Positions 45,049-55,542 of a DNA stretch of 64,000 bases are shown here, one piece after another. This DNA comes from Chlorops oryzae (taxonomy: Eukaryota; Arthropoda; Insecta; Diptera; Chloropidae), in contig CM035807.1 of assembly GCA_020466095.1 (NCBI GenBank), positions 65,826,296 to 65,890,295 on the forward strand, in the 5' to 3' direction. Below the pieces are notes generated by a model. The model searched no databases and was not told the origin of the DNA. It saw only the letters and a list, made by a program, of their open reading frames with translations. Every line of letters starts with the position of its first letter. Position 1 is the stretch's first letter. The position numbers were made by a program, and so were the translations under genes.

Positions 45049-45443
45049 GTGCTTATACATGAACGAATAAAACAAGAGCTCGAACTAAAATCCTCTTTTC
45101 AATGACGTCAGGTGCTGACACAAAATGTGCTGTTGTAGTTGTTTCCCATAATCACTTGTTGAGCAAGTTTTAATTGAAAGTTATAAAGCAACTAATACTC
45201 CCAAATAACTTATCCATTCATCGTTTTAAAGCAGTGACCGAAACTGTTATTAATTTTATGATAAAAAGCAAAAATTATAAGTTATTACATATTAGTCGAT
45301 TATAGGTATATTGAGAGAAAAATAAAAAGTTAAAAATTGCCTTTTATTTTTTCGGAAAAATTATAAAACTTAAATTTTGCTCGATATTTCCGTTATCGGA
45401 ATTCGAATAGCACAAATAGCTTTGCTTGGATTTTGAGAAATTT

Positions 45444-45762
45444 GGCGGTAGATCGAATCCTTTCGAAGTCTTTTTCTAAAAACAAAATTATAAAGGATTT
45501 GACCTCCTATAGCACAGGATATGAGAACCCTGCTTTTTCAATTCTTTGCGTTATGCTCATCAAGGTTCTCCGAAGTATTTGCTCAGATTATATGTGCTGT
45601 CTAAATACAACTTTGGTATTAAACATTTTAGCCTAATCTGTCAACTATCAAGACATTAGTTGGGGTGTCCACAACAGGTGACTTTCCCCTTCACATTAAG
45701 GTTTCCTGTATTTATAATTTTGTTTTTAGAAAAGGACTTAAAAAAGGATTCGATTGCCACCA
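45444..45762. repeat. Inverted repeat with 58-nt arms
   Basis: GGCGGTAGATCGAATCCTTT ... AAACAAAATTATAAA at the left matches inverted GGTGGCAATCGAATCCTTTT ... at the right. It may be an old foldback element. Non-coding. Confidence 0.55.
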
Positions 45763-46404
45763 AGTGTCTTACAATCCATGAGGGGGATTTCGGTAACGGT
45801 AACGCTAACGCGGCAGCATGGTAATACAACAAAGACAATGAGAACAAATGAAGAAAGGACCGAATCGGGGCCATTAATAATATGGTCGCGGCTAAGATGG
45901 AAAACTAAGCACATGCCGCACATCAGCTGCCGAAAAAAAAATTCTTGGCAGCAGTAACTTTTTCATTTCCTCGTCAATTGGTTACAAAGGAGTGATAACT
46001 CTCCAATGAATGTGTTGAATTGAAACTGAGGCAAATATTATTGGACAAACGATGAACTAATCCGCAAGCGGAGTTCAAAAATCCTTGATGGAACATATTA
46101 CAACAATATACAACCGAATCAACAAAAATTTTCAGTAACGCTTAATGAATGATCCCAAAATTAAAACAACAATCAAGATAATATTTTAATTGACGCAAAA
46201 TCATTACACCGAGAGAAATAAGAACTGTTAAATCAACTACTTAGAACAGTTAAAGTAAGAGTGGTCAAATTAACTGTATTCCCCGTTAAATGCACTGGAA
46301 AAGGAAGTCAAATCAACAGTTGAAAAATAGTCACTTTTTATGTTCAAATTCGCTTTCGTTCACTTAGACGTATAAGTTCGCATTCTGATCAACCGTCTCC
46401 GGAG

Positions 46405-46480
46405 TTTTGAATAGCTCAGTTGTTTAAGCTGTGAGTTGACCGTCGTGAGATTCGGGGTTCTATCCCTGCTGGCGGCGGGA
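46405..46480 (+). ncRNA. tRNA-like module 4
   Basis: TAGCTCAGTTGT at 46412-46423 matches 11 of 12 A-box positions. GGTTCTATCCC at 46456-46466 matches 9 of 11 B-box positions. A T-arm GGG/CCC pair is possible. Runs of T follow from about 46492. A tRNA-derived promoter unit rather than a sound tRNA. Confidence 0.55.
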
Positions 46481-46675
46481 ATTTTTCTGGATTTTTTTTT
46501 TTTAATTACAGTTATTTTTTTTTTTGTTCAGAGTGTAGTTGTTTTTTAAGGCAAAAATTTTCTCCTAAATTTTAGATTTTAATTTATTTAATTTTTTTTA
46601 ATGGTTCATTTTCAAGCAAAAAATTTTGCAACCATAAGCTCAAGTGAGCGTTTTGACCAACAAATTAAATTCGTT

Positions 46676-46750
46676 CGTTTAGCGTAATGGTTAAGACGTT
46701 CGCCCAGCGAAGTGGAGGTCTGCGGTTCAAGGCTCGGCCGAGGCGAGAAA
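46676..46750 (+). ncRNA. tRNA-like module 5
   Basis: TAGCGTAATGGTTAAG at 46680-46695 is a good D-arm/A-box sequence. TTCGCCCAGCGAA can form an anticodon-like hairpin. GCGGTTCAAGGCTC at 46732-46745 is a weak B box. A long A-rich tract follows. Confidence 0.5.
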
Positions 46751-47401
46751 ATTTAAAGAGATGAAAGAGAAAAAGATTTAAATAGAAACAAATAAATAAA
46801 GAAAAAATATAATAATTTAATAAAAAAAAAAAAAAAAATAAAAGAAGATAAAAAAAAGTCAAAGCAAAAAATTAATTTTTTTCCCAGTCGCTGGTGACAG
46901 TTGATTTAACCGCGAAACAGTTATATCAACCATAAGGTAGTTATATCCCTATTGACTGTGTTTGTACTGTTGAATCGACCGCTACTACACATAAGCTAAG
47001 AATTAACGGTGAACTCGGTTATTTTAACCTGCTTTTTCAGTTAATATAACTACCTTTTTCTCTCGGTGTATTGTATTGCAAGACAAAATTCAATTTCACG
47101 TAAAAATTGTATTGCAAGTTAAAATTGTATTGCAAGACAAAATTGTATTGCAAGGCAAAATTATATATATGGAAATGGTTGACGCAGTAGGCTTGGGCTT
47201 TACAAATTTCCACACAACATGGGGCAAATATCGGGCAAAATTTCACTTTTATAAAAGTGGGATTCAAGCAGGTGGGCAATTTTTGCTGGTTCAAAATTTG
47301 AACATTTCAAATTCCACAGCTGCTTGAATACCACTATTATGTCCGAAAAAATAAAAACAAAAAATAATTTATATTTTGCCCTTTACTCTAATTGAATAAA
47401 C

Positions 47402-48740
47402 AACAAGTAAGTGTGCTATAGTCAGGCGAGCCTGAAAATAAAATACCCGATAGAGACACACATGTTTAAATAATTTTTAAAAGGCGCCCAAAAATCGGCA
47501 CCGTTAACAAAGAATATTCTAGAGGTTTTAAAGGCCCTAAGAGGCCCCATATACAGATTTTAGTTCAATTTCATTATGAAAACCACCCCTTTGACACGCC
47601 CACTTTTCAAAATGTTTTAAATTCTGATCGGAGGCTTAAATATACGCTCAAAACCTAAACTAAGTACATTGAAATATTTTGAAAGTCTGATTTTCAGGCA
47701 GTTTTGGGATTTTTGTGACAGATCCTTAGTACTGGAGGTACCCTTAATAATGGACCGATCAAGAAAACTTTTGGGGAGGGTGTTTATGACTAGAAAGGAA
47801 GCATACGTGCCAACTCTCGTTCAAGTCCCATTTGAATTTCGGGTGTTAACCCTAGTCCACAAAGGAAGAGAAATGACCTGAAGGATTTTTGGCTTAATAA
47901 ATATATTTTTAGTAAGAGGAATTTTGACAGTTCCCATAGTGTCAATCTGCTGTCAATTTCGATTTAAAGACAGCTGATTACGCTTATTGTGAAAAAATTA
48001 TATTAAAAATTTGCTTTTAAAAAGTATTTTAACTTGTTTAAATTAATAAAATAAAATGATCACGTTTTCTTCTCAATTTATTAAGCTCGTTTAATAAATC
48101 GTAAAGAAAACTCATGCTGTGCTGCCACTTGTAGTTAAAAATTGAAATCGCCAGCTGTCAAGTTTTCGCTTGCATTTCTATTCTTTTGTGGACAACACAA
48201 CGGAATTATTTTTCTTTTGCATTCCTCTTCATTTTGCATTTATATGGGAAAAAATTCCTTCAGGTCATTTCTCTTCCATTGTGGACTAGGGTTAAGAGAC
48301 AATTTTCGAAAAACGCCCTTCTGTCACGCCCACTTTTCCAATTTTCGAAAATCATATTACTTGCCTTTAAATATGTTTAAATACCAAATTTCATCAAAAT
48401 ATCTTGAAAAACTTCCATTTTAGAGCAGTTTTTGTGATTTTCGTAACAGACCCTAGTACTGGAGTTACCCCTTAAAATAGTGCGATCAGGTTCATTCTCG
48501 AACTAGTTCTTACTCATGTCCCCGTGAGCACGCATACTAAGTTTCGTCAATATAGCTCAACTCCTTCGATAAGATAACTGTATACAGACAGACAGACGGA
48601 CGGACATGTTTAAATCGAATCTCCTGGTGACGCTGATCATTTCTATATACATTTTGTATGGTCTATCTCTGCTGGTTCTGGGTGTTACACACAACCACAC
48701 AAACGCAGTATACCTTCGACACAGAGTGTGTTGGGTATAA
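47402..48740 (+). repeat. mini-me-like family A, copy 5, interrupted
   Basis: AACAAGTAAGTGTGCTATAG to GTGTTGGGTATAAAAAC, colinear with the other copies but split by the piggyBac-like MITE at 47850-48291. A loose fragment (ggggcacctccagtactagg) of the same family lies at 48933-48955. Confidence 0.8.
47850..48291. mobile_element. piggyBac-type MITE with TTAA duplication
   Basis: Inverted ends CCCTAGTCCACAAAGGAAGA and CCCTAGTCCACAATGGAAGA (reverse complement), matching for about 33 bp through GAAATGACCTGAAGG, flanked by TTAA at 47846-47849 and 48292-48295. CCC(T)-starting ends and TTAA are diagnostic of piggyBac. 442 bp, no transposase. Confidence 0.9.
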
Positions 48741-50051
48741 AAACAGAACAAAAATATTTTTTTTAGTCTTCAATTTAGTTTATTTAAATCTTTTACGAGG
48801 TTGTCACAGAACGGACCTTTGAAAGCGAAAGTTCTAAAATTAGCTTAAACAAATTTGTCATTTAAAACGTTATTCGCGCCTCCGCTTCAACTGTATAAGA
48901 GAAGAGAATGGCCTTTAAATGCGACCATTTTAGGGGCACCTCCAGTACTAGGGTTATAATGTTATAAGGTTATAACGGCGTTGTTGTATACAAACAAAAA
49001 ATGCATGTAAGGGTTAAATAAAAGAATAATAGCACGGCCTCTATTTAAGCGGAAAAATTCAAATAAATGCCTATGAAAAATATTCTATTTGAGATTGAGA
49101 TTGGGTTTCATGTTAGCAATGAAATCTAAATATAAAAGCCTGGAAGTATGGAACGTATTTTTGAAATAATTTTGAGGACAAAATCGGACATAGCTTTAAA
49201 AGTCTAACAGCAAAATTTTTATTTCTTTTTTCAAAATACAAAGGATTTCGTGTTCTTTAAAGCTGCATCATTACTTTCAACCATTTTCATATAAAATTTG
49301 GAAATTATGAAGCATTCTTGTTTTCTGGCGCCCAGTTTTATTGGAAAAAAGTCTAATTGATGATGAAAAAATGCTCAAAAATATTTTGGCATATAAGCTT
49401 TCTTAAAACTTACGTTCTACTATGAAATTCGAAAAAAAAGTTTATTTTGGGACACCCTAATGTACACACAATTGATTGGCCCACAATTTAAGATATCAGT
49501 TTTGGAAAGGGCACTTTGAGCATCATTTTAGATCATTCATTTGACGATTTGGAATATCTTTTTCACGTAATTTTAATGAATGATGTTTTAAGAAGATAAA
49601 AGATTTAAAAATTTTAAAATAATTTAAACCCTATATGAGAAAAGTGAGTTTCAAAAAAGCTATGGTCCTAAAAAATTCTTACGCGAATTTCTCGAAATTC
49701 TGACGTGATGGAATTTTTTTTGAAATTTTTCAATTTTTGAACACACAAAAATCTAATAGAAATACCACTGCAGCTCAAAAGGGGAAATTAAAATTTAAAT
49801 TCTGCAGGCCTGTGTTATTATTCTTATTTCAGCATGTTACGTAACAAACGCAGGGAACCGTCCCTTCCCCTTGTAATGTTTCGTAACAATTTCCTAAACC
49901 TCATGTCCAGGGCAACCATAAATATTTATGTAAAATTCTAAAATATTTATGGGGTGACGAAGAGTGTGCAACAGAATATTGATTTTTAAAAAGCACTGAA
50001 CTAAATCAATATTAAAATCAACCGCCCTCCAATTTTTGTTCAAAGTGTCAT
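48741..50051. other. Non-coding spacer
   Basis: No gene or element boundary recognised apart from the loose mini-me-like fragment at 48933-48955. Confidence 0.4.
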
Positions 50052-50276
50052 CTAATGTTGTAAGTAAAGCTTGATTCTTTTGGTCATCTCTTGATGATTT
50101 CCGTGTGATCGCTTTGCGGTGCTTAAATGTTGCTTCACTGCTGATATTTGCTTTGCCGGAACTTCGCAGTTACACTTTATACAAAACAAAAGAGATTGAT
50201 CTGCTTTAAATTCATTTGGATACTGCAACACAATTCTTCGGTAAAAGGAAGACAGTTTTTCTTTTTCTTTCCCCAT
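50052..50276 (-). pseudogene. hAT transposase N-terminal zinc-finger fragment
   Basis: 75 codons from an ATG: SSFYRRIVLQYPNEF, then LLFCIKCNCEVPAKQISAVK and QHLSTAKRSH. The C-x2-C ... H-x(7)-H spacing and the QHL.TA(K/R)H wording are those of BED-like fingers at the start of some hAT transposases. A stop follows at once and no core domain is seen next to it. Confidence 0.5.
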
Positions 50277-51053
50277 ACTGAAATCGTTTTGGTCGTTAGG
50301 TGAGCGTTTAAAAGCCTTTTCAAAAGTATGTAAATGGGTACTTGGTACTTATGTAACCGAAGTTCGGTTACCGAACTAAATTGGACACAGTTGCCAGAAA
50401 GTTAAAAGACGCAACACATCGTGGTAGATTGAGAGATAAAATCAACTTTTTTCACATTATGTTTTTGAAATATGATCAAAATATTTACAGAAATCGAGAA
50501 AATTGCAAAATAAGTTTTTTCTTCTCAAAATGCCGAAATATTTATTTAAATATTTTATATTTAATTAAATATTTTTGGTTGCCCAGCTCATGTCACTCTC
50601 ATGTGTTTCCTTCCAGTGTCTCGGGATTTGTCTCCCTGTTGAAACGGAACAAATCGAGTAAAGAAAGATAACGCAAAAGCTAGGAATTCGTAGAAGCGAT
50701 CACGACAAGAACAAAACAGCAGTGGTTTTCAGCAGTCCTACGCTTGTCGGTCAATTGCGTGCCGCACTACGCACATGTGTGAATTTGTGTGTGCTCCCAT
50801 AGAAGTTTGTATTTGGACGTTGTGTACCTTTTGCATATTTTCGCCTTGTCTGCTTGTGAAGAGACGATCGAGACGAATTGCTTTCTTATGTTTTCGCTCT
50901 CTGCTCTGGTCAAATCAGTTTGTACCTTTGTGTATTTGAGTGGTTTGTGGGTGAGGGATGTTCGGGGATGTGGTATGGGAGAATTTTTTATCTTCTCCGT
51001 GTGTCCCTCTCCAACAAACCAACTTTTTTGTGGCGTAAAATGAACGACAACTA

Positions 51054-52347
51054 AGGACTGTCCCAGAAATAACTGTCCTTTTGTTTTTAGGCTATTTATA
51101 AAAAAGTGTTAACTCTATAGCAACATATTTGGTACCTAAATAAAGTATAAATATTGCAGATTAAAAATAAAATACTCATTCGTAAAATAAAAGAGCTACT
51201 GAAAAGATGTCGTCTCAACAAGAAGAAAAGCGGAAAGCAATTATTTACAAACACCTGGAAAATCCAAACACCACGTACAAAAAGATCGCTAAGGAAGTTG
51301 GCGTGTGCAAAAAACTGTCGGTAGGACCATAAAACGATACAGACAGCTTACCCCTTTATCAAAAACACCAGGATCAGGGAGAAAAAGTGGTCCAGCGAAC
51401 CAAGCGGTGGCCCAGAACGTTAAGCGGCTGTTTACTCAGAATCCAGGCACTTCGGTTCGTGATATGGCAGCAAAAGCGGGAACATCGAAGTCAAGTGTTC
51501 AATGGATTTAAAAATTTTACAACCTAAGGAGCTATAAAGTACAAAAAGTACCTGATAGGTCAGAAGAAAAGGGCACCGAAACCAAGAGGAGGGCTCGAAA
51601 ACTGTATCGCGATTACCTGCCCAAATTTGATTGCGTGATCATGGACGATGAAACGTATTGCAAAGCGGATTTCAAGCAGTTACCTGGACACGGATATTAT
51701 ACTGCGGTTAGAAGGAGTGGAGCATCCTCTAAATATACCACCGAAAACCATACCAAATTTCCAAAGAAATACCTGGTGTGGCAGGCCATTTGCAAATGTG
51801 GCCTTCGAAGTAAGAAATTTGTGACGGATCGCACAATCAACACCGAAATTTACATCAGAGAGTGTCTGGACCGACGTTTGCTGCCTTTTATACGTCAACA
51901 CCAAGGTTCAGTACTATGGCCTGACCTAGCAACATCTCACTACGCCCAGAGAACGATGGATTGGTACCAAGCCAATAATGTCACTGTGGTACCAAGAGAA
52001 GCAAATCCTCCAAATTGCCCCGAACTTCGTCCAATCGAAAAATATTGGGCTTTAATGAAAAGGAACCTTAAGAAGACCAAACAAACTGCGAATAACATCG
52101 AAATATTTCGACATAAATGGCGTCGGGCATACACTAAGGTGAACGAAAGGTCGGTAAACAACCTAATGGAGGACCTTAATAAAAAAGTGTTTAATTTTTT
52201 TAAGTGTATTTTTTTCAGTGTAATTAAAATTTTTATTTATTTTGTAATGTTCACTTAATAATAAACTGAAAGAATTTTTAAAAAAACATCATTGGTTTTT
52301 TTGGACTAAAAAAAAAACAAAAGGACAGTTATTTCTGGGACAGTCTT
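51054..52347 (+). mobile_element. Tc1/mariner transposon (DD37E type)
   Basis: Inverted ends AGGACTGTCCCAGAAATAAC and AAGACTGTCCCAGAAATAAC (reverse complement), running about 33 bp through TGTCCTTTTGTTTTT and flanked by TA at 51052-51053 and 52348-52349. 1294 bp, with one transposase gene carrying only two lesions. Confidence 0.9.
51207..52258 (+). pseudogene. Tc1/mariner DD37E transposase, nearly intact
   Basis: ATG at 51207 (MSSQQEEKRKAIIYKHLENP). A 1-nt frameshift in an A run near 51310 leads into the paired helix-turn-helix (TVGRTIKRYRQL ... TSVRDMAAKAGTSKSSVQ) with a GRKSG linker. An in-frame TAA at 51509-51511 follows. The catalytic part is open to 52258: IMDDETYCKADF (first Asp), VLWPDLATSHYAQRTMDWYQ (second Asp), PPNCPELRPIEKYW (Glu). 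37 residues separate the second Asp from the Glu, placing it with DD37E elements known from insects. The frame runs into the 3' TIR region. Confidence 0.85.
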
Positions 52348-52445
52348 TATGTTGAAAACACATTGAATTCGCCGGAAGCAGGTTCGCGAAAAGTGACTGT
52401 CTTATCATCGATTTAATATACGTTATCACGTCAAAAAAGCCTTTA

Positions 52446-53007
52446 TTATTGGCTCAAGCGTCTCTGAGTTGGTACTTTAAACTTCGCTGACCGTACATGT
52501 TACGCATAATACCCTAATACATATGTTATTTACCAAACTTTCCCTCATGACGAAACGTACCTAAGCCGCATGCTGTGGTGGTTGGAAGACCAGGTATGTC
52601 AAATTTATTTATGCCATCATGTTCTGGTAAACGTCGTGAAGACACAAGAAGAAGCATTAACATATAGACAATAAAACCGAAGTGCCATAATATGTATGAA
52701 ATATGATTGACACGCAGTAAATTCCACGCTATGGAAAACCTAAAGTTGAAGGTATATACGACGAATTGAACTCAATGTTCCATAATAGGACATTGTATAA
52801 AAAATTTAGTTTCAAAACCATAAGGAAATGCTTTAAACAAGACTTTCTTGCAGCCTGTCTACTTAAATATTCATCGAGTCGACATTCAGTCTGCTAGTGA
52901 TGGGCGAACGCCGTTATGTTAGCCTTTTCAGCTAGGTATCATTTTATTTAAAGAAAAGGTGTAACCAGCCAAAAAAAAAATGTTGTTTGCATCTGCCTAA
53001 TGTGTCA
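52446..53007. other. Non-coding spacer
   Basis: Nothing recognised. Confidence 0.35.
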
Positions 53008-53800
53008 TAATATGAGCCGTTTATTTTGAAAGTGGCATAGTCGAGATAATTAAGGGTTTGCGTTTTAACACGTTTAAAAATATTGATGCTAACTTTCGAG
53101 AAGATTTACTTGTATTTGTTATCTAATGATACTGACATTTTTGAGTGCAAATTTTTTAAAAATGAAAAGATACCGTTCAATTGTATTTAGTGTTGCCACA
53201 GTGGCGTGTCTAGAGAAATACTGCTTTGATAGTGCTTATATTTTCCACAGTGGTATATTGAACAATTATAAGACATTAACCCAAAAATTTTTGGGGGGGC
53301 TAGAGGAAGTTTAGAGAGTTATGGACCAAAAACCAAAAAAATCCGAAAAATTTATGGCGTCCGATTTGGATGAAAATTTATATTATATATAGAATAAGTG
53401 AAAAATTCTAAGAATTTTAGCACTAAAATTTTTTCCAAAAACTGGTCCTTTCTGGACCAGTTTGGAACTAGACCCTAACTAGACTAGTTGTAATCGGTTT
53501 CTTGAAAAAATTTTGACGCCAAAATTCTTAGCATTTTTCGCTTATTCTATATATAAAATTTCATCCAAATCGGACGCCATAAATTTTTCGGATTTTTTTG
53601 GTTTTTGGTCCATAACTCTCTAAACTTCCTCTAGCCCCCCTCAAAAATTTTTGGGTTAATGTCTTATAATTGTTCAATACACCACTGTGGAAAATATAAG
53701 CACTATCAAAGCAGTATTTCTCTAGACACGCCACTGTGTTGCCATTAACTCGATTTTTTTGAAAAAGTGACTTATGCCACTTTCAAAATAAACGGCTCAT
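53008..53800. repeat. Outer inverted-repeat element
   Basis: ATGAGCCGTTTATTTTGAAA followed by GTGGCAT at 53013-53039 is mirrored at 53774-53800. Everything between includes the hAT MITE below, so this is probably a short MITE split by it. Confidence 0.6.
53199..53736. mobile_element. hAT-type palindromic MITE with 8-bp duplication
   Basis: Ends CAGTGGCGTGTCTAGAGAAA on both sides, flanked by identical TGTTGCCA at 53191-53198 and 53737-53744. Arms exceed 200 bp (e.g. AACCCAAAAATTTTTG, GTTTAGAGAGTTATGGACCA, AAATTTATGGCGTCCGATTT). Contains a central GGTCCTTTCTGGACC hairpin. Non-coding. Confidence 0.9.
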
Positions 53801-54767
53801 ATAGTTGCAACTGTTTTCTAGTGCCCGAAAAATTTATGCAAATGAAACATATGTTGTTTTTTTAACTGAGTGGTCTAATTCAATATATGAGGGTATGTTC
53901 TGAATATAGCAATTTATTATAGGTATTTGCAGCTATTTATTTAATTTTATTTTTTTCCTTTAAAATGTTAATTATTGAAGGACTTTCTAGATAGCTGTAA
54001 ACCAAATATTAGTGCGCCTTACGTCAAGTAACCTATCCCGATTTAAACTCATTATTTTTTCTACAATAAATTTTACGATATGTTATACTGATATTTTTGA
54101 TTCTTGTAAGCTACAAGGATTTGAACTTTTTTAATGTTAATTGGTGTTGATATTGTGTTCACTCTACGCACCCTCAATGTTCTTAAATGACATTGAATTT
54201 TATATTTTGCGTTAAAATTCTTTTGCGAAATAATCGCACAGAAGAACTGGCTACGAAATATTTCAATTAATGGCGATTGTTTAGCTCGACTCATTCGTGT
54301 TTTAATTGGCACAATTAAAAATTTTAAACAAATCACAAAATTTAGGAAAAATTCGTAATATTAAATTTCCAACAAAGTTTTGTTTGATTTTTTTTTTTTC
54401 TATTAAACACCAAAGATATCAGAACTCATTAAAACTTTGTTTGATTGTTTTGTTATATTGAACAACGAAGAGTTCACACTTAACAAAACTTTGAGATTTT
54501 TGTCATATCAAACAATGAAAGTATTAGTGCGTATAAATATTTTTCTACACTTCTCATTAGCTTTATGCGGACTTCCCATACATGAAGAGACAAAATAATC
54601 AAAAATTAGTAAACTATGGTTATGTTTTTGATTAAGCATACCAGACGTACTGATTTTATCAGTACAGTACTGATTTTCGGCTCATTGTACTGATTGAAAA
54701 TCGGTACTGATTTAGTACTGATTTCGTACTGATTCTTGAACATTTCTCAAATCAAATATTCTACTAT
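53801..54767. other. Spacer with GTACTGATT cluster
   Basis: 54642-54735 has about seven GTACTGATT units; similar units recur at 56990-57040, flanking the hAT C-terminal fragment. No gene seen. Confidence 0.4.
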
Positions 54768-55019
54768 AATGGGCTCTACGCAGATATGCAGGAAATATAG
54801 AGCTCGTTCTAGTGAAGAAAGGAAATCAGAGTTGAAATTTCGATGACAGGTTGACAGATATATAGAAAAAGTATGATTTAAATGCAACCCTACATGTTCG
54901 ATTGCTTATAATCTGCGTATTCGTTGAAGTATCAGAAGTAACTCAAAGTACTTCTTCGTTTTTTTGCTTGTGTTTAGCATAGGAAATTTACTTTCAGCAT
55001 ATCTGCGTAGAGCCCATAA
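54768..55019. mobile_element. MITE with ATGGGCTCTACGCAGATATG ends
   Basis: Inverted ends ATGGGCTCTACGCAGATATG on both sides. Carries the TAAATTTCCTATG and AGAAGTACTTTG segments shared with 11182-11552. 252 bp, non-coding. Confidence 0.75.
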
Positions 55020-55050
55020 ACACAGACTCAAAATGTCTCACTCTTAGTAT

Positions 55051-55419
55051 GGCTACGTGAAGTCGTATTGTACACCGGATAAAATCTTGGAGTGGAACCA
55101 AGAGAAAGTTGCAATGGAAAGTAGATGGGTTGAAATTTTCAAGCACATAAATGCTGCGCAAGTGCCCAATTTGGAATTTTCGGTTCTCATTCAAATCCTT
55201 ATTTGCTTGCCTGCAACCAGCGCACCAGTTGAACGCATTTTTTCTTTAATCAAAAATTTCTAGAAATCTGAGTCGTCCAAACTTAAAATCGACACCTTAA
55301 AATCAATTTTATTGGTAAAATTTAATTCAAACTACAATTGGGTTGATTTCTTCGATTTTCTGAAGAAGCACCCACAGCTTTTAAAACAAATGGCGACCTG
55401 TGATAAATACAACTTTTAG
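55051..55419 (+). pseudogene. hAT transposase C-terminal dimerisation fragment
   Basis: LIQILICLPATSAPVERIFS is the classic hAT C-terminal motif (L..LP.TSA.VERVFS). An in-frame TAG at 55261-55263 follows SLIKNF. The same frame then continues SESSKLKIDTLKSILLVKFN and WVDFFDFLKKHPQLLKQMAT to TAG at 55417-55419. The catalytic domain is absent. Flanking GTACTGATT clusters may be its subterminal repeats. Confidence 0.75.
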
Positions 55420-55542
55420 AGCCAATATTACCTAGCTAATTCAAAAATTTGGTAAGCAAACACAGTTTTGATTTTTTTTTAAAGATCTTAGATATTGTTT
55501 TCACTTCGAATTCTCTTTCCACTTGAATAAAAAGAATGTTTT

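Larger units (their letters stand above)
46206..47069. mobile_element. MITE with ACACCGAGAGAAA ends carrying two tRNA-like modules
   Basis: Ends ACACCGAGAGAAA (left) and ACACCGAGAGAAA (right, reverse complement), with ATT on both outer sides (46203-46205 and 47070-47072). Reiterated GTTAAATCAACT / AGTTGATTTAAC / GTTATATCAAC units lie inside both ends. Two tRNA-like modules in the same orientation follow (46405-46480 and 46676-46750), each trailed by A/T-rich runs. No protein. The layout parallels the element at 11626-12703. Confidence 0.78.
50600..52445 (-). mobile_element. Second copy of the TTTGACGTGATAACGT family, split by a Tc1 element
   Basis: On the minus strand it starts TTTTTTGACGTGATAACGTA and ATTAAATCGATGATAAGACA at 52445-52405. 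Beyond the Tc1 insertion it continues with the GGTTTGTTGG/CAGAGAGCGAAAAC and GACAAGGCGAAAATATGC blocks, ending with the CTGCTGTTTTGTTCTTGTCG, TGATCGCTTCTACGAATTCC and TAGC region near 50685. The same order is seen on the plus strand at 18284-18640. The far end is not defined. Confidence 0.55.
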
